From contig NZ_CP182236.1 of NCBI RefSeq assembly GCF_048077055.1, positions 1,612,001 through 1,676,000 of the forward strand: 64,000 nucleotides of DNA, given 5' to 3'. Shown here in pieces: positions 8,840 through 17,380 of this stretch (the first letter of the stretch is position 1; every line of letters begins with the position of its first letter). Under the pieces are notes generated by a model that was not told the DNA's origin, ran no database searches, and saw only the letters and a program-made list of their open reading frames with translations. The position numbers were made by a program, and so were the translations under genes. The DNA comes from Egbenema bharatensis (GTDB taxonomy: Bacteria; Cyanobacteriota; Cyanobacteriia; Elainellales; Elainellaceae).

Positions 8840-9997
8840 TTAATCACTCCAACTGTAGGAATAGTGCTGATCCTCCAGTTCCACCGCCTGTCGGGTCAAC
8901 TGGAGCGGATGAAAAGTATCAATCATTACCGCCAATTCATCCGTTTGTTTTTGACCGATCGACCCTTCATACATTCCTGGGTGTGGCCCGTGGGGAATGC
9001 CATTGGGATGAATTGTGATGGACGATCGCTCAATCCCCTTCCGCGACATGAAGTTACCCTCTACGTAATAGAGAACCTCATCGGAATCGACATTGGAATG
9101 GTTGTAAGGGGCAGGAATGGCGAGGGGGTGATAGTCAAATAAACGCGGCACAAAGGAACAAATGACAAATCCGGGAGCCTCAAAGGTTTGATGCACGGGA
9201 GGGGGTTGGTGAATTCGCCCGGTGATCGGCTCAAAATCAGCAATGTTAAAGGTGTAGGGATAAAGATAGCCATCCCAACCGACGACATCCAGGGGGTGAT
9301 GCTGATAGACGTAAGTGGTGATGCGATCGCGGGCTTTGATCCGCACTTCAAACTCACCTATTTCATCGTGGGGAATTAATCTTTCCGGCGGATGCAAATC
9401 CCGTTCATTGTAAGGAGAATGTTCCAGAAATTGTCCGTAGCGATTTAGATAACGGGCAGGCGGTTCGATATGTCCCTGAGCTTCAATCACCAGCATTCGT
9501 TGGGCAACTTCTGCATCCGGCACGATTCGCCACATTACCCCCGTGGAAATCACAATATAATCTCCCGAACAGTAAGGCAATATTCCATACTGACTCTCTA
9601 ATACACCGCTGCCCTCATGGATGAAAATCACTTCATCCCCGTGGGCAAACCGATACCAGTAGGACATTTCCTGGTCAGGTCGCGCCACTGAAATACACAC
9701 ATCTGCATTCGCCATCAACGGAATTCGGGATGTAATCGCATCTCCGCTCTGGTTCACCTGATGCGTTCGTAAATGACGATGCCGTAGATGTCCAAAATCT
9801 TCAAATTCTAGTGCGATCGTTTTTTCCAGAAAAATCTTATGAACCTGGGTGGGCGGATACAGATGATACAGCAATGACTGGATGCCCGAAAAGCCGTGTA
9901 TCCCCATCAGTTCTTCGTGATACAGCGAACCGTCCGACTGCCGAAACTGCGTGTGTCGCTTGGGGGGAACTGTGCCTAAACGGTAGTAATACGTCAT
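8840..9997 (-). CDS. hmgA: Homogentisate 1,2-dioxygenase, 385 aa
   Basis: This cupin-fold, Fe(II)-dependent enzyme opens the ring of homogentisate to maleylacetoacetate. The protein begins MTYYYRLGTVPPKRHTQFR. It contains the family segments FIHEGSGVLESQYG and SGDYIVISTGVMWR and the late region YYVEGNFMSRKG followed by IPHGPHPGMYEGSIG. There the histidines and glutamates provide the iron site. The length is typical of the shorter bacterial homologues. It lies 36 bases downstream of hydroxyphenylpyruvate dioxygenase, its pathway predecessor, on the same strand. It acts in the cytoplasm. Identity is strong from both sequence and context. Confidence 0.9.
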   Translation of the reverse strand: MTYYYRLGTVPPKRHTQFRQSDGSLYHEELMGIHGFSGIQSLLYHLYPPTQVHKIFLEKTIALEFEDFGHLRHRHLRTHQVNQSGDAITSRIPLMANADVCISVARPDQEMSYWYRFAHGDEVIFIHEGSGVLESQYGILPYCSGDYIVISTGVMWRIVPDAEVAQRMLVIEAQGHIEPPARYLNRYGQFLEHSPYNERDLHPPERLIPHDEIGEFEVRIKARDRITTYVYQHHPLDVVGWDGYLYPYTFNIADFEPITGRIHQPPPVHQTFEAPGFVICSFVPRLFDYHPLAIPAPYNHSNVDSDEVLYYVEGNFMSRKGIERSSITIHPNGIPHGPHPGMYEGSIGQKQTDELAVMIDTFHPLQLTRQAVELEDQHYSYSWSD

Positions 9998-10033
9998 GGT
10001 TTGACCTCATCCAGTCCGCTTCCTTTATGCGAG

Positions 10034-11161
10034 TTATAGGTTGCCACGGAGTGCCTGTTCTCGTTCGATCGCCTCAAATAAGGATTTAAAGTTACCCTCG
10101 CCAAAGCTCTGGGCACCGTGCCGTTCAATGATTTCAAAGAACAGAGTGGGGCGATCCTCAACGGGTTGGGTAAAGATTTGCAGCAAATAACCGTCCTGAT
10201 CTCGATCGACTAAAATCCCTAATTCAGCCAGACAGGCGATCGGCTCCTTAATTTTGCCGACTCGCACTTCTAAATCCTCATAGTAGGTCAGGGGGACGTG
10301 CAGAAACTCCACCCCAGCCTGCCGCAATTTGATTACCGTTTCAATGATATTGTGAGTCGAGCAGGCAATATGCTGAATTCCTGCCCCCTCATGAAAGTCC
10401 AGATATTCCTGAATTTGGGATTTTCGTTTGCCTGAAGCGGGTTCGTTAATCGGTAACTTAATCTTTTTAGATCCATCCTGCACCACTTTAGACATTAAGG
10501 CGGAATACTCAGTAGATATGGACTTTTCATCAAAGTGAACTAGTAATTCAAAACCCATCGTATCGGCAAAAAACTGAACCCACTGATCCATCGCCCCTAA
10601 CTCAACATTGGCAACGATATGATCAATGGTTTGCAACCCCATACCCTGATGATATGGAACTGAATTCTCCAATGAATCAGAAATAGCAGGCTGAATCAAA
10701 GAGGGAGGCTGAAATTCGGGGGCAAAAATTCCCTGATAGTGGGTGCGATCGACGAACTTAATCAGAACATCACCATAGGCATGAATCGCAGCATAGCGAA
10801 GCATTCCATGCTCATCCTCAACCACAGTCGGCGGAATCGCTCCGATCGCTCCCCTTGCCGTCACTTGCTTATAAGCATCCACCGCATCCGGGACTTCCAG
10901 GGCAATCACCGCCACATGATCCCCATGTTTGAGCACCTGCTGGGCGATCGGATGATCAGAACTCAGTGCCGTACTTAAAACAAAACGGATGTCGCCTTGC
11001 TCCATTAAGTAAGAAGCGACTTTGCGACTACCCGTCTCTAACCCTCGGTGTGCCGTATTAGTAAATCCAAAAAATGTTTGATAAAACCCTGCTGCCTGCC
11101 TGGCATTACCTACATAAAACTCAAGGTGGTCGAAGCAAAGAATTGGAAAAAAATCAGTCAT
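10034..11161 (-). CDS. hppD: 4-hydroxyphenylpyruvate dioxygenase, 375 aa
   Basis: This enzyme converts 4-hydroxyphenylpyruvate to homogentisate. It has two vicinal-oxygen-chelate domains. Iron ligands are recognisable in QTIDHIVANV, GIQHIACSTHN and the C-terminal TLFFEIIERHG. The frame is open to 11311, but the start at 11161 (MTDFFPILCFDHLEFYVGNA) is preferred. It gives the usual family N-terminus and is preceded by GGGAGGAA five bases away. In cyanobacteria homogentisate can feed tocopherol synthesis. Here the linked ring-cleavage gene and fumarylacetoacetase indicate full degradation. It heads the minus-strand cluster and diverges from an Lrp-type regulator. Confidence 0.92.
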   Translation of the reverse strand: MTDFFPILCFDHLEFYVGNARQAAGFYQTFFGFTNTAHRGLETGSRKVASYLMEQGDIRFVLSTALSSDHPIAQQVLKHGDHVAVIALEVPDAVDAYKQVTARGAIGAIPPTVVEDEHGMLRYAAIHAYGDVLIKFVDRTHYQGIFAPEFQPPSLIQPAISDSLENSVPYHQGMGLQTIDHIVANVELGAMDQWVQFFADTMGFELLVHFDEKSISTEYSALMSKVVQDGSKKIKLPINEPASGKRKSQIQEYLDFHEGAGIQHIACSTHNIIETVIKLRQAGVEFLHVPLTYYEDLEVRVGKIKEPIACLAELGILVDRDQDGYLLQIFTQPVEDRPTLFFEIIERHGAQSFGEGNFKSLFEAIEREQALRGNL

Positions 11162-11757
11162 CAGGTTCCTCCCAACTAGAGGAAATAGTTTGAAGAATTG
11201 CAATTGCCAAAACAGTGCGTAAACTTTTTTGACAATTTTCGCGTAGGTTGGGTTGAGGAACGAAACCCAACACTTGAATCTTGCACGCTTGTTGGGTTTC
11301 ACTTTGTTCAACCCAACCTACAAAAGAACTGGAGTTTCAGGAGATTGTCAGGAAAGTCAATCCCAACCGCTGCAACTGAAAATCTATAGTAAAAGTTTGT
11401 AAACAAAAATATCGTTGCAACAATTGGACTTGAAGCGTTAACTGTGTTGTGCCAACTGTTTAGGGGATTTCCTGAGGCTTCTCAGAGCAGTTAATAAACT
11501 AAACTGAGAAGCCATAATTAGATTATAGATTTAACTTCCAGGAGTTGTATGGTAAGAATCGTTAACTTGTGAGCTTGACTCAGTAGGCGTGTTTTACTAG
11601 GGAAAGAATACTCTGTCATCTATAACTCTTGTGGGGTGGGCATCTTGCCCGCCCGGTCAACCAAGTAAAGCCATCACACAGGTTATTGATTCCTAACCCC
11701 AAGCTACTGATAAAATTTGGCTGCTTCATGTACCCACCGAAAGAAATCGCTTAAACC
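11162..11757. promoter_or_regulatory. Divergent intergenic region between hppD and the Lrp-type regulator
   Basis: This 596-base divergent region must hold the promoters for hppD (leftward) and the Lrp-type gene (rightward), the natural place for regulator binding. It contains a dispersed inverted repeat at 11243-11321 (separate entry). A GGTGGGCATCTTGCCCGCC palindrome lies at about 11637-11655. The region between about 11380 and 11600 is AT-rich. No individual promoter box can be assigned with confidence. Confidence 0.5.
11243..11321. repeat. Inverted-repeat element with GTAGGTTGGGTT termini
   Basis: A 79-base element begins GTAGGTTGGGTTGA and ends with the reverse complement TCAACCCAACCTAC. 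Internal arms CGAAACCCAACA and TGTTGGGTTTC form a second, nested pair. It can fold into a long hairpin. It matches the style of abundant non-autonomous palindromic repeats in cyanobacterial intergenic regions. It lies 80 bases upstream of the hppD start and so may also affect the transcript leader. Confidence 0.75.
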
Positions 11758-12264
11758 ATGCCCCAACCCATGCCCAAATCACCGGAGCAACTTAAACTGC
11801 TTGACGACAAAGATCGGCTCCTCCTGCGACTGCTCCAGCAAAACAGCCGCATCAGCAGTGCAGAATTAGCCCGTCAACTCAACCTTTCGCCACCAGGCTT
11901 ACAAAAGCGGCTCAAACGACTGGAGGAAAACGGCTTTATTGAGGGTTACGTGACGCTAGTGAACCGGGAAGCCTTGGGTTTAGATTTGTTGTGCTTTACC
12001 CAGGTGACGCTTTCGCATCAGCAACCGGAATGTGTGGGATTGTTTTGTGAACGAGTTAAGGATTTGCCGGAGGTGCTGGAATGCCACCATTTAACGGGGG
12101 AGTTTGACTATCTGTTGAAGGTGGTCGTTCCCAATTCCCAACAGCTAGAGCAGTTTTTGGCGAAGAAAGTCAGGACTTTACCGGGAGTTGATAAAATTCG
12201 CACCAGTATTGTACTGAGTGAGGTTAAGTCATCAACTCCTCTACCGTTAGAGACATCGGAGTAG
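11758..12264 (+). CDS. Lrp/AsnC family transcriptional regulator, 168 aa
   Basis: An N-terminal winged helix-turn-helix (residues about 17-65, LDDKDRLLLRLLQQNSRISS then AELARQLNLSPPGLQKRLKR) is followed by a RAM-type effector domain. That domain includes FTQVTLSHQQPE, the conserved EVLECHHLTGEFDYLLKVVV and TSIVLSEV near the end. Lrp-family proteins sense amino acids or related small molecules. The gene is divergent from hppD and followed by the fumarylacetoacetase operon. A role as local regulator of tyrosine or phenylalanine catabolism is therefore likely, by inference. Confidence 0.88.
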   Translation: MPQPMPKSPEQLKLLDDKDRLLLRLLQQNSRISSAELARQLNLSPPGLQKRLKRLEENGFIEGYVTLVNREALGLDLLCFTQVTLSHQQPECVGLFCERVKDLPEVLECHHLTGEFDYLLKVVVPNSQQLEQFLAKKVRTLPGVDKIRTSIVLSEVKSSTPLPLETSE

Positions 12265-12407
12265 AATTGCAGGGTGAGCAGTTGCACACCGAAGTCCAAA
12301 AACTGCATTGCAGAATTAACCGGATTAAATTTTCAACTTCCATTACATTGCGTTAGGAGGATGATTAGGAACGGTAAATTTTAAGTTATTTTACAACTTG
12401 TTGAAGC

Positions 12408-12586
12408 ACCCGCGAATGAATTGCGGGCTATGGGGTGAAGTCCATTCAAATGGACTAATTCTCCAGCCCAATTCGAGCAGCCATTGTAGAGGGCAATGCT
12501 CACCGAAGGCTAGAAGCTTGCTAAAACGATTTTTCAGTCTGATTGATCAGACTTTTTCGATGTAGCCCGCAATTCATTCACGGGCG
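12408..12586. repeat. MITE-like element with 23-base terminal inverted repeats
   Basis: The left arm at 12408-12430 contains CCGCGAATGAATTGCGGGCT. The right arm at 12563-12586 contains AGCCCGCAATTCATTCACGG, a near-perfect inverse. An inner palindrome TCCATTCAAATGGA lies after the left arm. The 179-base unit has no coding capacity and sits between the Lrp gene and the following operon. It resembles non-autonomous inverted-repeat elements. The remainder of the 12265-12657 interval shows nothing else recognisable. Confidence 0.65.
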
Positions 12587-12657
12587 ATCGCAGAACGAAG
12601 CCAAGATGTCAGTCAGACGAAATCTTGATAAACCCAAGATTGCAGGAGGTACAGCCC

Positions 12658-13557
12658 TTGACCTCACTTAAACCCCTTCTCTCATCGATCGTGGACTATG
12701 CTGGACTCTTCCCTCCCGCCCAGCTCAGTCTGCCTGAGGCAATGAAGATTTACGATCGCGCCCAAACTTCTCCTCACAGTTGGATGCTCGATCGGTTTGT
12801 GTTGCCAGCTTCCCGCTTAGCTGAGCTAGTGAACTTTCTGGCAGATTCTCAAGCAAAGGATTCAACCCAACCCTTATCCCTCAGCGTGATTCTTTCCAAA
12901 AATTGGGCAACTGAATTAGAGCAGCTTCGCCCCTTCACGGCAGGCTCTCACTTGAAAAAAACTAGTAAACCGATCGCCCTCAGCACCTTAGAAGTGGCTC
13001 CGCTTCCCCCCGCTGAAATTCAGGAAGTCTGTTCGCAGCTGCCGGATCAAGTCACCTCTTTTTTCGAAATCCCGTTTGATGCTGAGTTAGATCCTTATTT
13101 GCAGGTTTTGCAACAAACCAATGCTGCCGCCAAGCTGCGGACGGGGGGTGTTACGCCTGAAGCCTTTCCCAACAGTACCCAACTCTGTGGGCGGATTCTG
13201 GCTTTGGCTGAAGCTAAAATTCCCTTTAAGGCGACCGCCGGATTGCATCATCCCCTCCGCAGCAAGCACCATTTAACCGATCAAGCAGACAGTGCCAGCA
13301 CCACCATGCATGGTTTTCTGAATGTGGCAATTTTGTCCGCCTTTGCCCACCAGCAAACTTTAACCCATGATGAAGGAATTGCCATTTTAGAGTCAACCTC
13401 GATCGCCTCTTTTCAGTTCACCGACACAGAAATTCATTGGCGCGATCGCGCTCTTTCCCTGGATGAAGTGATCCACTCTCGTCAGTTTTTCCGTTCCTTT
13501 GGGTCGTGTTCCTTCCAGGAGCCGATCGATGATCTCCATTCCCTAAACCTCCTATGA
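12658..13557 (+). CDS. Conserved protein of unknown function next to fumarylacetoacetase, 299 aa
   Basis: I do not recognise this protein. It has no obvious signal peptide or membrane span. Conserved-looking stretches are SSIVDYAGLFPPAQLSLPEA, PFDAELDPYL, KLRTGGVTPEAFP and FKATAGLHHPLR. The last two resemble segments of a TIM-barrel or amidohydrolase-like enzyme. The frame is open from 12625, but TTG at 12658 is preferred because AGGAGGT ends seven bases upstream. It overlaps the start of fahA by four bases (ATGA), which implies translational coupling and a related role in aromatic catabolism. The specific reaction is unknown. Confidence 0.72.
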   Translation: MTSLKPLLSSIVDYAGLFPPAQLSLPEAMKIYDRAQTSPHSWMLDRFVLPASRLAELVNFLADSQAKDSTQPLSLSVILSKNWATELEQLRPFTAGSHLKKTSKPIALSTLEVAPLPPAEIQEVCSQLPDQVTSFFEIPFDAELDPYLQVLQQTNAAAKLRTGGVTPEAFPNSTQLCGRILALAEAKIPFKATAGLHHPLRSKHHLTDQADSASTTMHGFLNVAILSAFAHQQTLTHDEGIAILESTSIASFQFTDTEIHWRDRALSLDEVIHSRQFFRSFGSCSFQEPIDDLHSLNLL

Positions 13558-14864
13558 CTTGTTCCATTGATGCCACCCACGATGTCAATTTGCGAAGCTG
13601 GGTTGAATCGGCAAACCAGACAGACACAGATTTTCCCATCCAAAATTTACCGTTTGGCGTGTTCCAACGTCCGGGCAGCCCTGAACCACCGCACATTGGC
13701 GTGGCGATCGGCGATCGAATTTTGGATTTAGCGGCTTGCTACGCCGTTGGACTGCTTCAGGATCTCCCGGAACCCCTACAGGTTGCCTGTGTTGCCTCTG
13801 TGCTCAATCCCCTGATGGCAATGGGACGATCGGCTTCCTCGCCTTTACGTCATCATGTCAGCCAACTCCTCCAGGCAGGCAACCCACCGCCCTCCGCCGA
13901 CAAAATTCTGGTTCCGATGGCGGATGCCGAAATGCGAGTGCCTGCCCTGATCGGCGACTACACCGACTTCTACGCCTCCATTTTTCACGCTACCAACGTC
14001 GGTAAGCTGTTTCGTCCCGACAATCCCCTCCTCCCTAACTACAAATATGTGCCGATCGCCTATCACGGACGGGCTTCGTCCATCGTTGCCAGTAACACAC
14101 CGATTCAGCGTCCGAGTGGTCAACGGAAACGCCCAGAGGATAATGCTCCTGGCTTTACCGCTTCCCAAATGCTGGATTATGAACTGGAGGTGGGCTGCTT
14201 TGTGGGCTTGGGAAATGAATTGGGAGAATCGATCGCCCTTGAGCAGGCGGAGGAGCATCTGTTTGGGCTTTGTTTGGTGAATGACTGGTCAGCAAGAGAT
14301 ATTCAAGCCTGGGAATATCAACCCCTGGGGCCCTTTTTGGCAAAAAGTTTTGCCACGAGCCTCTCTCCCTGGGTGGTGACGCTGGAGGCATTGGCTCCCT
14401 TTCGCAGTTCTGCCTTTACCCGTCCCGCAGACGATCCATCCCCCCTGCCCTACCTGACCTCCGCCGCCAATCAACAGTCCGGTGGAATTAACCTGACGCT
14501 AGAAGTATTCCTCTCCTCTGCCCAAATGCGCCAGGAAGGACGAGAACCCCTGCGCTTGAGCCAAACTAACTTTCAAAAAATGTATTGGACTGTGGCCCAA
14601 ATGCTGACCCATCACACCAGCAATGGCTGCAATCTGCGTCCGGGAGATCTATTCGCCAGCGGCACCGTTTCAGGTGCAGAGGCAGGGACTCAGGGCTGTT
14701 TGCTGGAACTAACCCAACGCGGTAGCCAACCGATCGCCCTCCCCACCGGAGAAATGCGATCGTTTTTGCAGGAGGGGGATGAGGTAATCCTGCGGGGGTA
14801 TTGTGAGAAAGAGGGTTATGTGCGGATTGGGTTAGGGGAATGTCGTGGGCGAGTGGTGAGTTGA
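13554..14864 (+). CDS. fahA: Fumarylacetoacetase, 436 aa
   Basis: This enzyme hydrolyses fumarylacetoacetate to fumarate and acetoacetate, the last step of the homogentisate pathway. Active-site blocks of the family are all present: DYTDFYASIFHATNVGKLFR (metal aspartate and catalytic histidine), AYHGRASSIV, DYELEVGCFVG (metal glutamates), NDWSARDIQAWEY (metal aspartate) and GPFLAKSFATSLSPWVV (lysine). Length matches bacterial and animal homologues. The ATG overlaps the stop of the preceding gene by four bases. Maleylacetoacetate isomerase was not found in the window and may be encoded elsewhere. Confidence 0.93.
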   Translation: MTCSIDATHDVNLRSWVESANQTDTDFPIQNLPFGVFQRPGSPEPPHIGVAIGDRILDLAACYAVGLLQDLPEPLQVACVASVLNPLMAMGRSASSPLRHHVSQLLQAGNPPPSADKILVPMADAEMRVPALIGDYTDFYASIFHATNVGKLFRPDNPLLPNYKYVPIAYHGRASSIVASNTPIQRPSGQRKRPEDNAPGFTASQMLDYELEVGCFVGLGNELGESIALEQAEEHLFGLCLVNDWSARDIQAWEYQPLGPFLAKSFATSLSPWVVTLEALAPFRSSAFTRPADDPSPLPYLTSAANQQSGGINLTLEVFLSSAQMRQEGREPLRLSQTNFQKMYWTVAQMLTHHTSNGCNLRPGDLFASGTVSGAEAGTQGCLLELTQRGSQPIALPTGEMRSFLQEGDEVILRGYCEKEGYVRIGLGECRGRVVS

Positions 14865-14969
14865 GACAAAGTTGAAACAAATTCGTTGGTAGCCGAGCAA
14901 TCAGGTGCAAGATTTCAACTCGTGACTTACGATCAAAATGAGATCGAGTTGGGATGAGGGCTGCTGTCG

Positions 14970-15113
14970 ATGCCAGAACAGTTAGAAGAACGAGTTGCTC
15001 ATTTGGAAGCTGAAGTTGCACAGCTAAAAAGCCAAGTAGAAAATAGTGCATCCTTTAAACCTTGGTGGGAGCAAATTGTTGGAACATTTGCTGATCATTC
15101 CGCGCAATCATGA
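14970..15113 (+). CDS. Truncated small coiled-coil antitoxin-like protein, 47 aa
   Basis: The short frame from an ATG at 14970 encodes a heptad-rich helix (QLEERVAHLEAEVAQLKSQV) followed by KPWWEQIVGTFADHSAQS. The same arrangement, helix then WLQQITGSFKDEPAFEEV, occurs in the complete 71-residue antitoxin at 38025-38240. That protein continues for about 30 more residues, so this copy looks C-terminally truncated. Its TGA overlaps the ATG of the lycopene cyclase gene (ATGA). No PIN-type toxin follows. It is probably the remnant of a toxin-antitoxin locus, now translationally coupled to the carotenoid gene. Confidence 0.6.
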   Translation: MPEQLEERVAHLEAEVAQLKSQVENSASFKPWWEQIVGTFADHSAQS

Positions 15114-16381
15114 GTGTAGTATTTGATGCTTTAGTTGTTGGTTCTGCTCCCGCAGGATTGTCCATCGCTGCTGCGCTTTGCCATCAAGGTTTGAACGTTG
15201 CAGGGTTAGCAAAAGCACCTCCTCCAGGAGAATGGCCAAACACTTACGGGATTTGGTGTGATGAATTAGAACCCATGAACATGACTCATCTGCTGAGTCA
15301 TCGGTGGCAAAACTCCGTCAGTTACACGGCTAAGAAAAAAATTTTGCTGCACCGTGAGTATGGGTTATTCGATAATCTCAAATTGCAGTCCCACTTTTTG
15401 GAACAGTGCGAACGCGGCAAAATGTCGTGGTATCAGGGAACTGCTGCCGGGATTGAACATTTAGCAACCCATTCTTGTGTGACCACAACTGAAGGAACAA
15501 CCGTGTGCGCCAGAATCGTGATTGATGCCAGTGGTCATCAACCGGCTCTGCTCAAAAGACCCCAAAACGATCGCACTGCTTATCAAGCCGCTTACGGTAT
15601 TGTTGGCACTTTTTCAGCACCGCCGATCGAACCGCAACAGTTTGTTTTGATGGACTACCGAGCCGATCATTTATCACCTGACGAACGGCAAGAGCCTGCA
15701 ACATTTCTCTACGCGATGGACATGGGAAAGGGGGTATTCTTTGTAGAAGAAACCTCCCTGGCAAACAGCCCTGCCGTTTCATTTGAGGTTTTGAAAGACC
15801 GTTTGAACAAACGTTTGGCTTTTCGGAATGTGCAGGTGAATGAGATTCATCACACTGAATATTGTTTATTCCCGATGAATTTGCCATTACCTTTTGTCAA
15901 TCAATCAGTCATGGGCTTTGGCGCAGCAGCCAGTATGGTTCATCCCGCATCGGGTTATATGATAGGTGCTTTGATTCGCCGATCGCCCCTCGTAGCAAAA
16001 GCGATCGCTGAGGCATTGAATCATCCCCAAACTTCTCCTGCCTCGGTTGCAACCATAGCATGGCGTGCCCTGTGGCCAACTGACGAAATCCGAAAACACG
16101 CCCTATATCTGTTCGGGTTAGAAAATTTAATGCGGTTTGAAGAAGCAACATTGCAGGCTTTCTTTGCATCTTTTTTTCAATTACCGTTACCCCAATGGAG
16201 CCGTTTTTTAGCAAATACTTTTTCGACTCCAGAAATTCTGCAAATGATGCTGAAACTCTTTGCTCAAACAACGAATGATGTGCGCTGGAATTTAATTCGC
16301 TCTGCCTGGGGCGATCGCAATTTGTTGTGGGAAATGTGCAATCCTAAAGCGCATTACCTGAATTCCGCTCACAAACATTAG
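15110..16381 (+). CDS. crtL: Lycopene cyclase (CrtL family), 423 aa
   Basis: This FAD/NAD(P)-dependent carotenoid enzyme forms ionone rings on lycopene. It has a Rossmann dinucleotide motif VGSAPAGLSIAAAL, in which the usual GxGPAG is GSAPAG. It also has PNTYGIWCDELE (family motif around NNYGVWxDEF), the FVEETSL equivalent of the catalytic FLEET motif, and the C-terminal GFGAAASMVHPASGYMIG. Length fits CrtL proteins. It should act at the membrane. Its start overlaps the stop of a truncated antitoxin-like gene by four bases, an unusual neighbour. Beta versus epsilon specificity cannot be decided from sequence alone. Confidence 0.83.
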   Translation: MSVVFDALVVGSAPAGLSIAAALCHQGLNVAGLAKAPPPGEWPNTYGIWCDELEPMNMTHLLSHRWQNSVSYTAKKKILLHREYGLFDNLKLQSHFLEQCERGKMSWYQGTAAGIEHLATHSCVTTTEGTTVCARIVIDASGHQPALLKRPQNDRTAYQAAYGIVGTFSAPPIEPQQFVLMDYRADHLSPDERQEPATFLYAMDMGKGVFFVEETSLANSPAVSFEVLKDRLNKRLAFRNVQVNEIHHTEYCLFPMNLPLPFVNQSVMGFGAAASMVHPASGYMIGALIRRSPLVAKAIAEALNHPQTSPASVATIAWRALWPTDEIRKHALYLFGLENLMRFEEATLQAFFASFFQLPLPQWSRFLANTFSTPEILQMMLKLFAQTTNDVRWNLIRSAWGDRNLLWEMCNPKAHYLNSAHKH

Positions 16382-16514
16382 TCACGGTTCAAGCTGGGCA
16401 TACTAGGCATAAATTTATACTTAAGATCTAGGATTAAACAACTTGCACAATGTTTTACTTTGCTGACTGGGCGGACAGGATGCCCACCCCACAAGCGTTG
16501 GAGCGATCGAGGGT

Positions 16515-16637
16515 TCACTGCTGCTTTTGTTTGGACAGAATCACCAGGGCTTTGTCGATGTCTCGAACTTTGATGGCGCGGAGGGCGGTGAGGAGGGAGC
16601 GAAGTAGGACGACTTCATCATCGGTGAGGGTGATCAT
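16515..16637 (-). CDS. Tiny MITLTD-family protein, 40 aa (copy 1)
   Basis: The frame encodes MITLTDDEVVLLRSLLTALR, then AIKVRDIDKALVILSKQKQQ. Near-identical proteins occur at 17381-17503 and, interrupted, at 22008-22151. A longer 69-residue relative beginning with the same six residues occurs at 17072-17281 and 21707-21907. The gene follows a UPF0175 gene by 14 bases on the same strand. I do not recognise the family, and function is unknown. Conservation of the reading frame across copies is the evidence that it is a real gene. Confidence 0.6.
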   Translation of the reverse strand: MITLTDDEVVLLRSLLTALRAIKVRDIDKALVILSKQKQQ

Positions 16638-16651
16638 GGTACTGACCACGA

Positions 16652-16897
16652 TCATCGCCAATCGTTTGCTTCCAGGGTTCTGAGGTCTTGCTGGAAGTCT
16701 TCAACGCCGTAATGAATGGGGATTTTACGGCTACCTAAGATGCGTTGAAACTCCAGTTGGTTCATCTCTGCAAACTGACTGGCGGTGCCCAGAGTAATTT
16801 TTTCCTGCTGAAGTAGCAGAATGGCAATTTCGAGCTTGAGATCGGCTTCAGTAATGTGCGCCGTTTGCAGAAACTCATCGGGAATGATTAAACTCAT
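16652..16897 (-). CDS. UPF0175 family antitoxin-like protein, 81 aa
   Basis: The sequence MSLIIPDEFLQTAHITEADL, then KLEIAILLLQQEKITLGTAS and QFAEMNQLEFQRILGSRKIP, matches the UPF0175 family. These are small helix-turn-helix-like proteins usually acting as antitoxins to PIN-domain (DUF3368) toxins. No such toxin is adjacent. Downstream on the same strand is only the 40-residue MITLTD gene. It may be an orphan antitoxin or part of an uncharacterised pair. Confidence 0.82.
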   Translation of the reverse strand: MSLIIPDEFLQTAHITEADLKLEIAILLLQQEKITLGTASQFAEMNQLEFQRILGSRKIPIHYGVEDFQQDLRTLEANDWR

Positions 16898-16956
16898 GGT
16901 TCTAACCTCCGTCGTTTATTTGCCTTATTCCACTATCTCCTTACCCAAAAACATTC

Positions 16957-17040
16957 GTGTCATAGCGAACGCTGGGCTTGTTGACAACCATCGCTCAAGA
17001 CCTCGATCGATTTGTTAACTTCTATCTATTATGCAGTCGC
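16957..17040 (-). pseudogene. Remnant of the 5' end of a DUF29 gene
   Basis: Read on the minus strand from 16991, the sequence encodes MVVNKPSVRYD and then diverges. This equals the first 11 residues of the intact DUF29 gene at 20219-20686. The upstream flank (CGCTCAAGACCTCGATCGAT and on to about 17035) also matches the flank of that gene at about 20688-20730. This is a duplicated fragment of about 80 bases, not a functional gene. Confidence 0.7.
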
Positions 17041-17071
17041 GGGCACAGGGGCAGTTGCTACTGCCCATCCC

Positions 17072-17281
17072 TCACTCAGGCTGATTCCGCAGTTCTCGGA
17101 CAATTTCCTGCGCCAAATTTCTCGACCAGACGGAATCGAAGGGGCAGAGGATCTGCCGATTTTCAGGGGAAGTCCAGACGAGGGCATCTTCTACGTCAGA
17201 GATTCTGTAGGATTCGTTGAGCAGGATGCGGGTGAGGAGGTGATGCAGGGTTTTTGCCTGTTGGTCGGTGAGGGTAATCAT
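17072..17281 (-). CDS. Small MITLTD-family protein, 69 aa (copy 1)
   Basis: The protein reads MITLTDQQAKTLHHLLTRIL, then LNESYRISDVEDALVWTSPE and ends LAQEIVRELRNQPE. The frame extends upstream to 17359, but the ATG at 17281 with AGGA upstream matches the start shared by all relatives. A 92%-like copy sits at 21707-21907, a 5'-truncated copy at 23235-23375, and a short fragment at about 20738-20790. The first 30 residues align with the 40-residue family (MITLTD, LL, RIL/RDIDKAL), so the two are probably paralogues. Function is unknown. Confidence 0.65.
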   Translation of the reverse strand: MITLTDQQAKTLHHLLTRILLNESYRISDVEDALVWTSPENRQILCPFDSVWSRNLAQEIVRELRNQPE

Positions 17282-17380
17282 GGGCGGAGTCCTGGTTTGG
17301 GTGAATGGTTTGCAGGGGAAGGTTTGAGGGACTGGGCAGGCAAGATGCCTACCCCACAAGAGTTTTAATTAGTTGAGGGT

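Noticed and set aside
11258..11310. tRNA-like cloverleaf in the hairpin-rich hppD upstream region
   Set aside because: No acceptor stem with T-loop GTTC and anticodon arm could be assembled; it is a simple nested inverted repeat.
11162..11311. N-terminal extension of hppD to 11311
   Set aside because: The extra 50 residues run through the inverted-repeat element and lack family similarity; GGGAGGAA supports the start at 11161.
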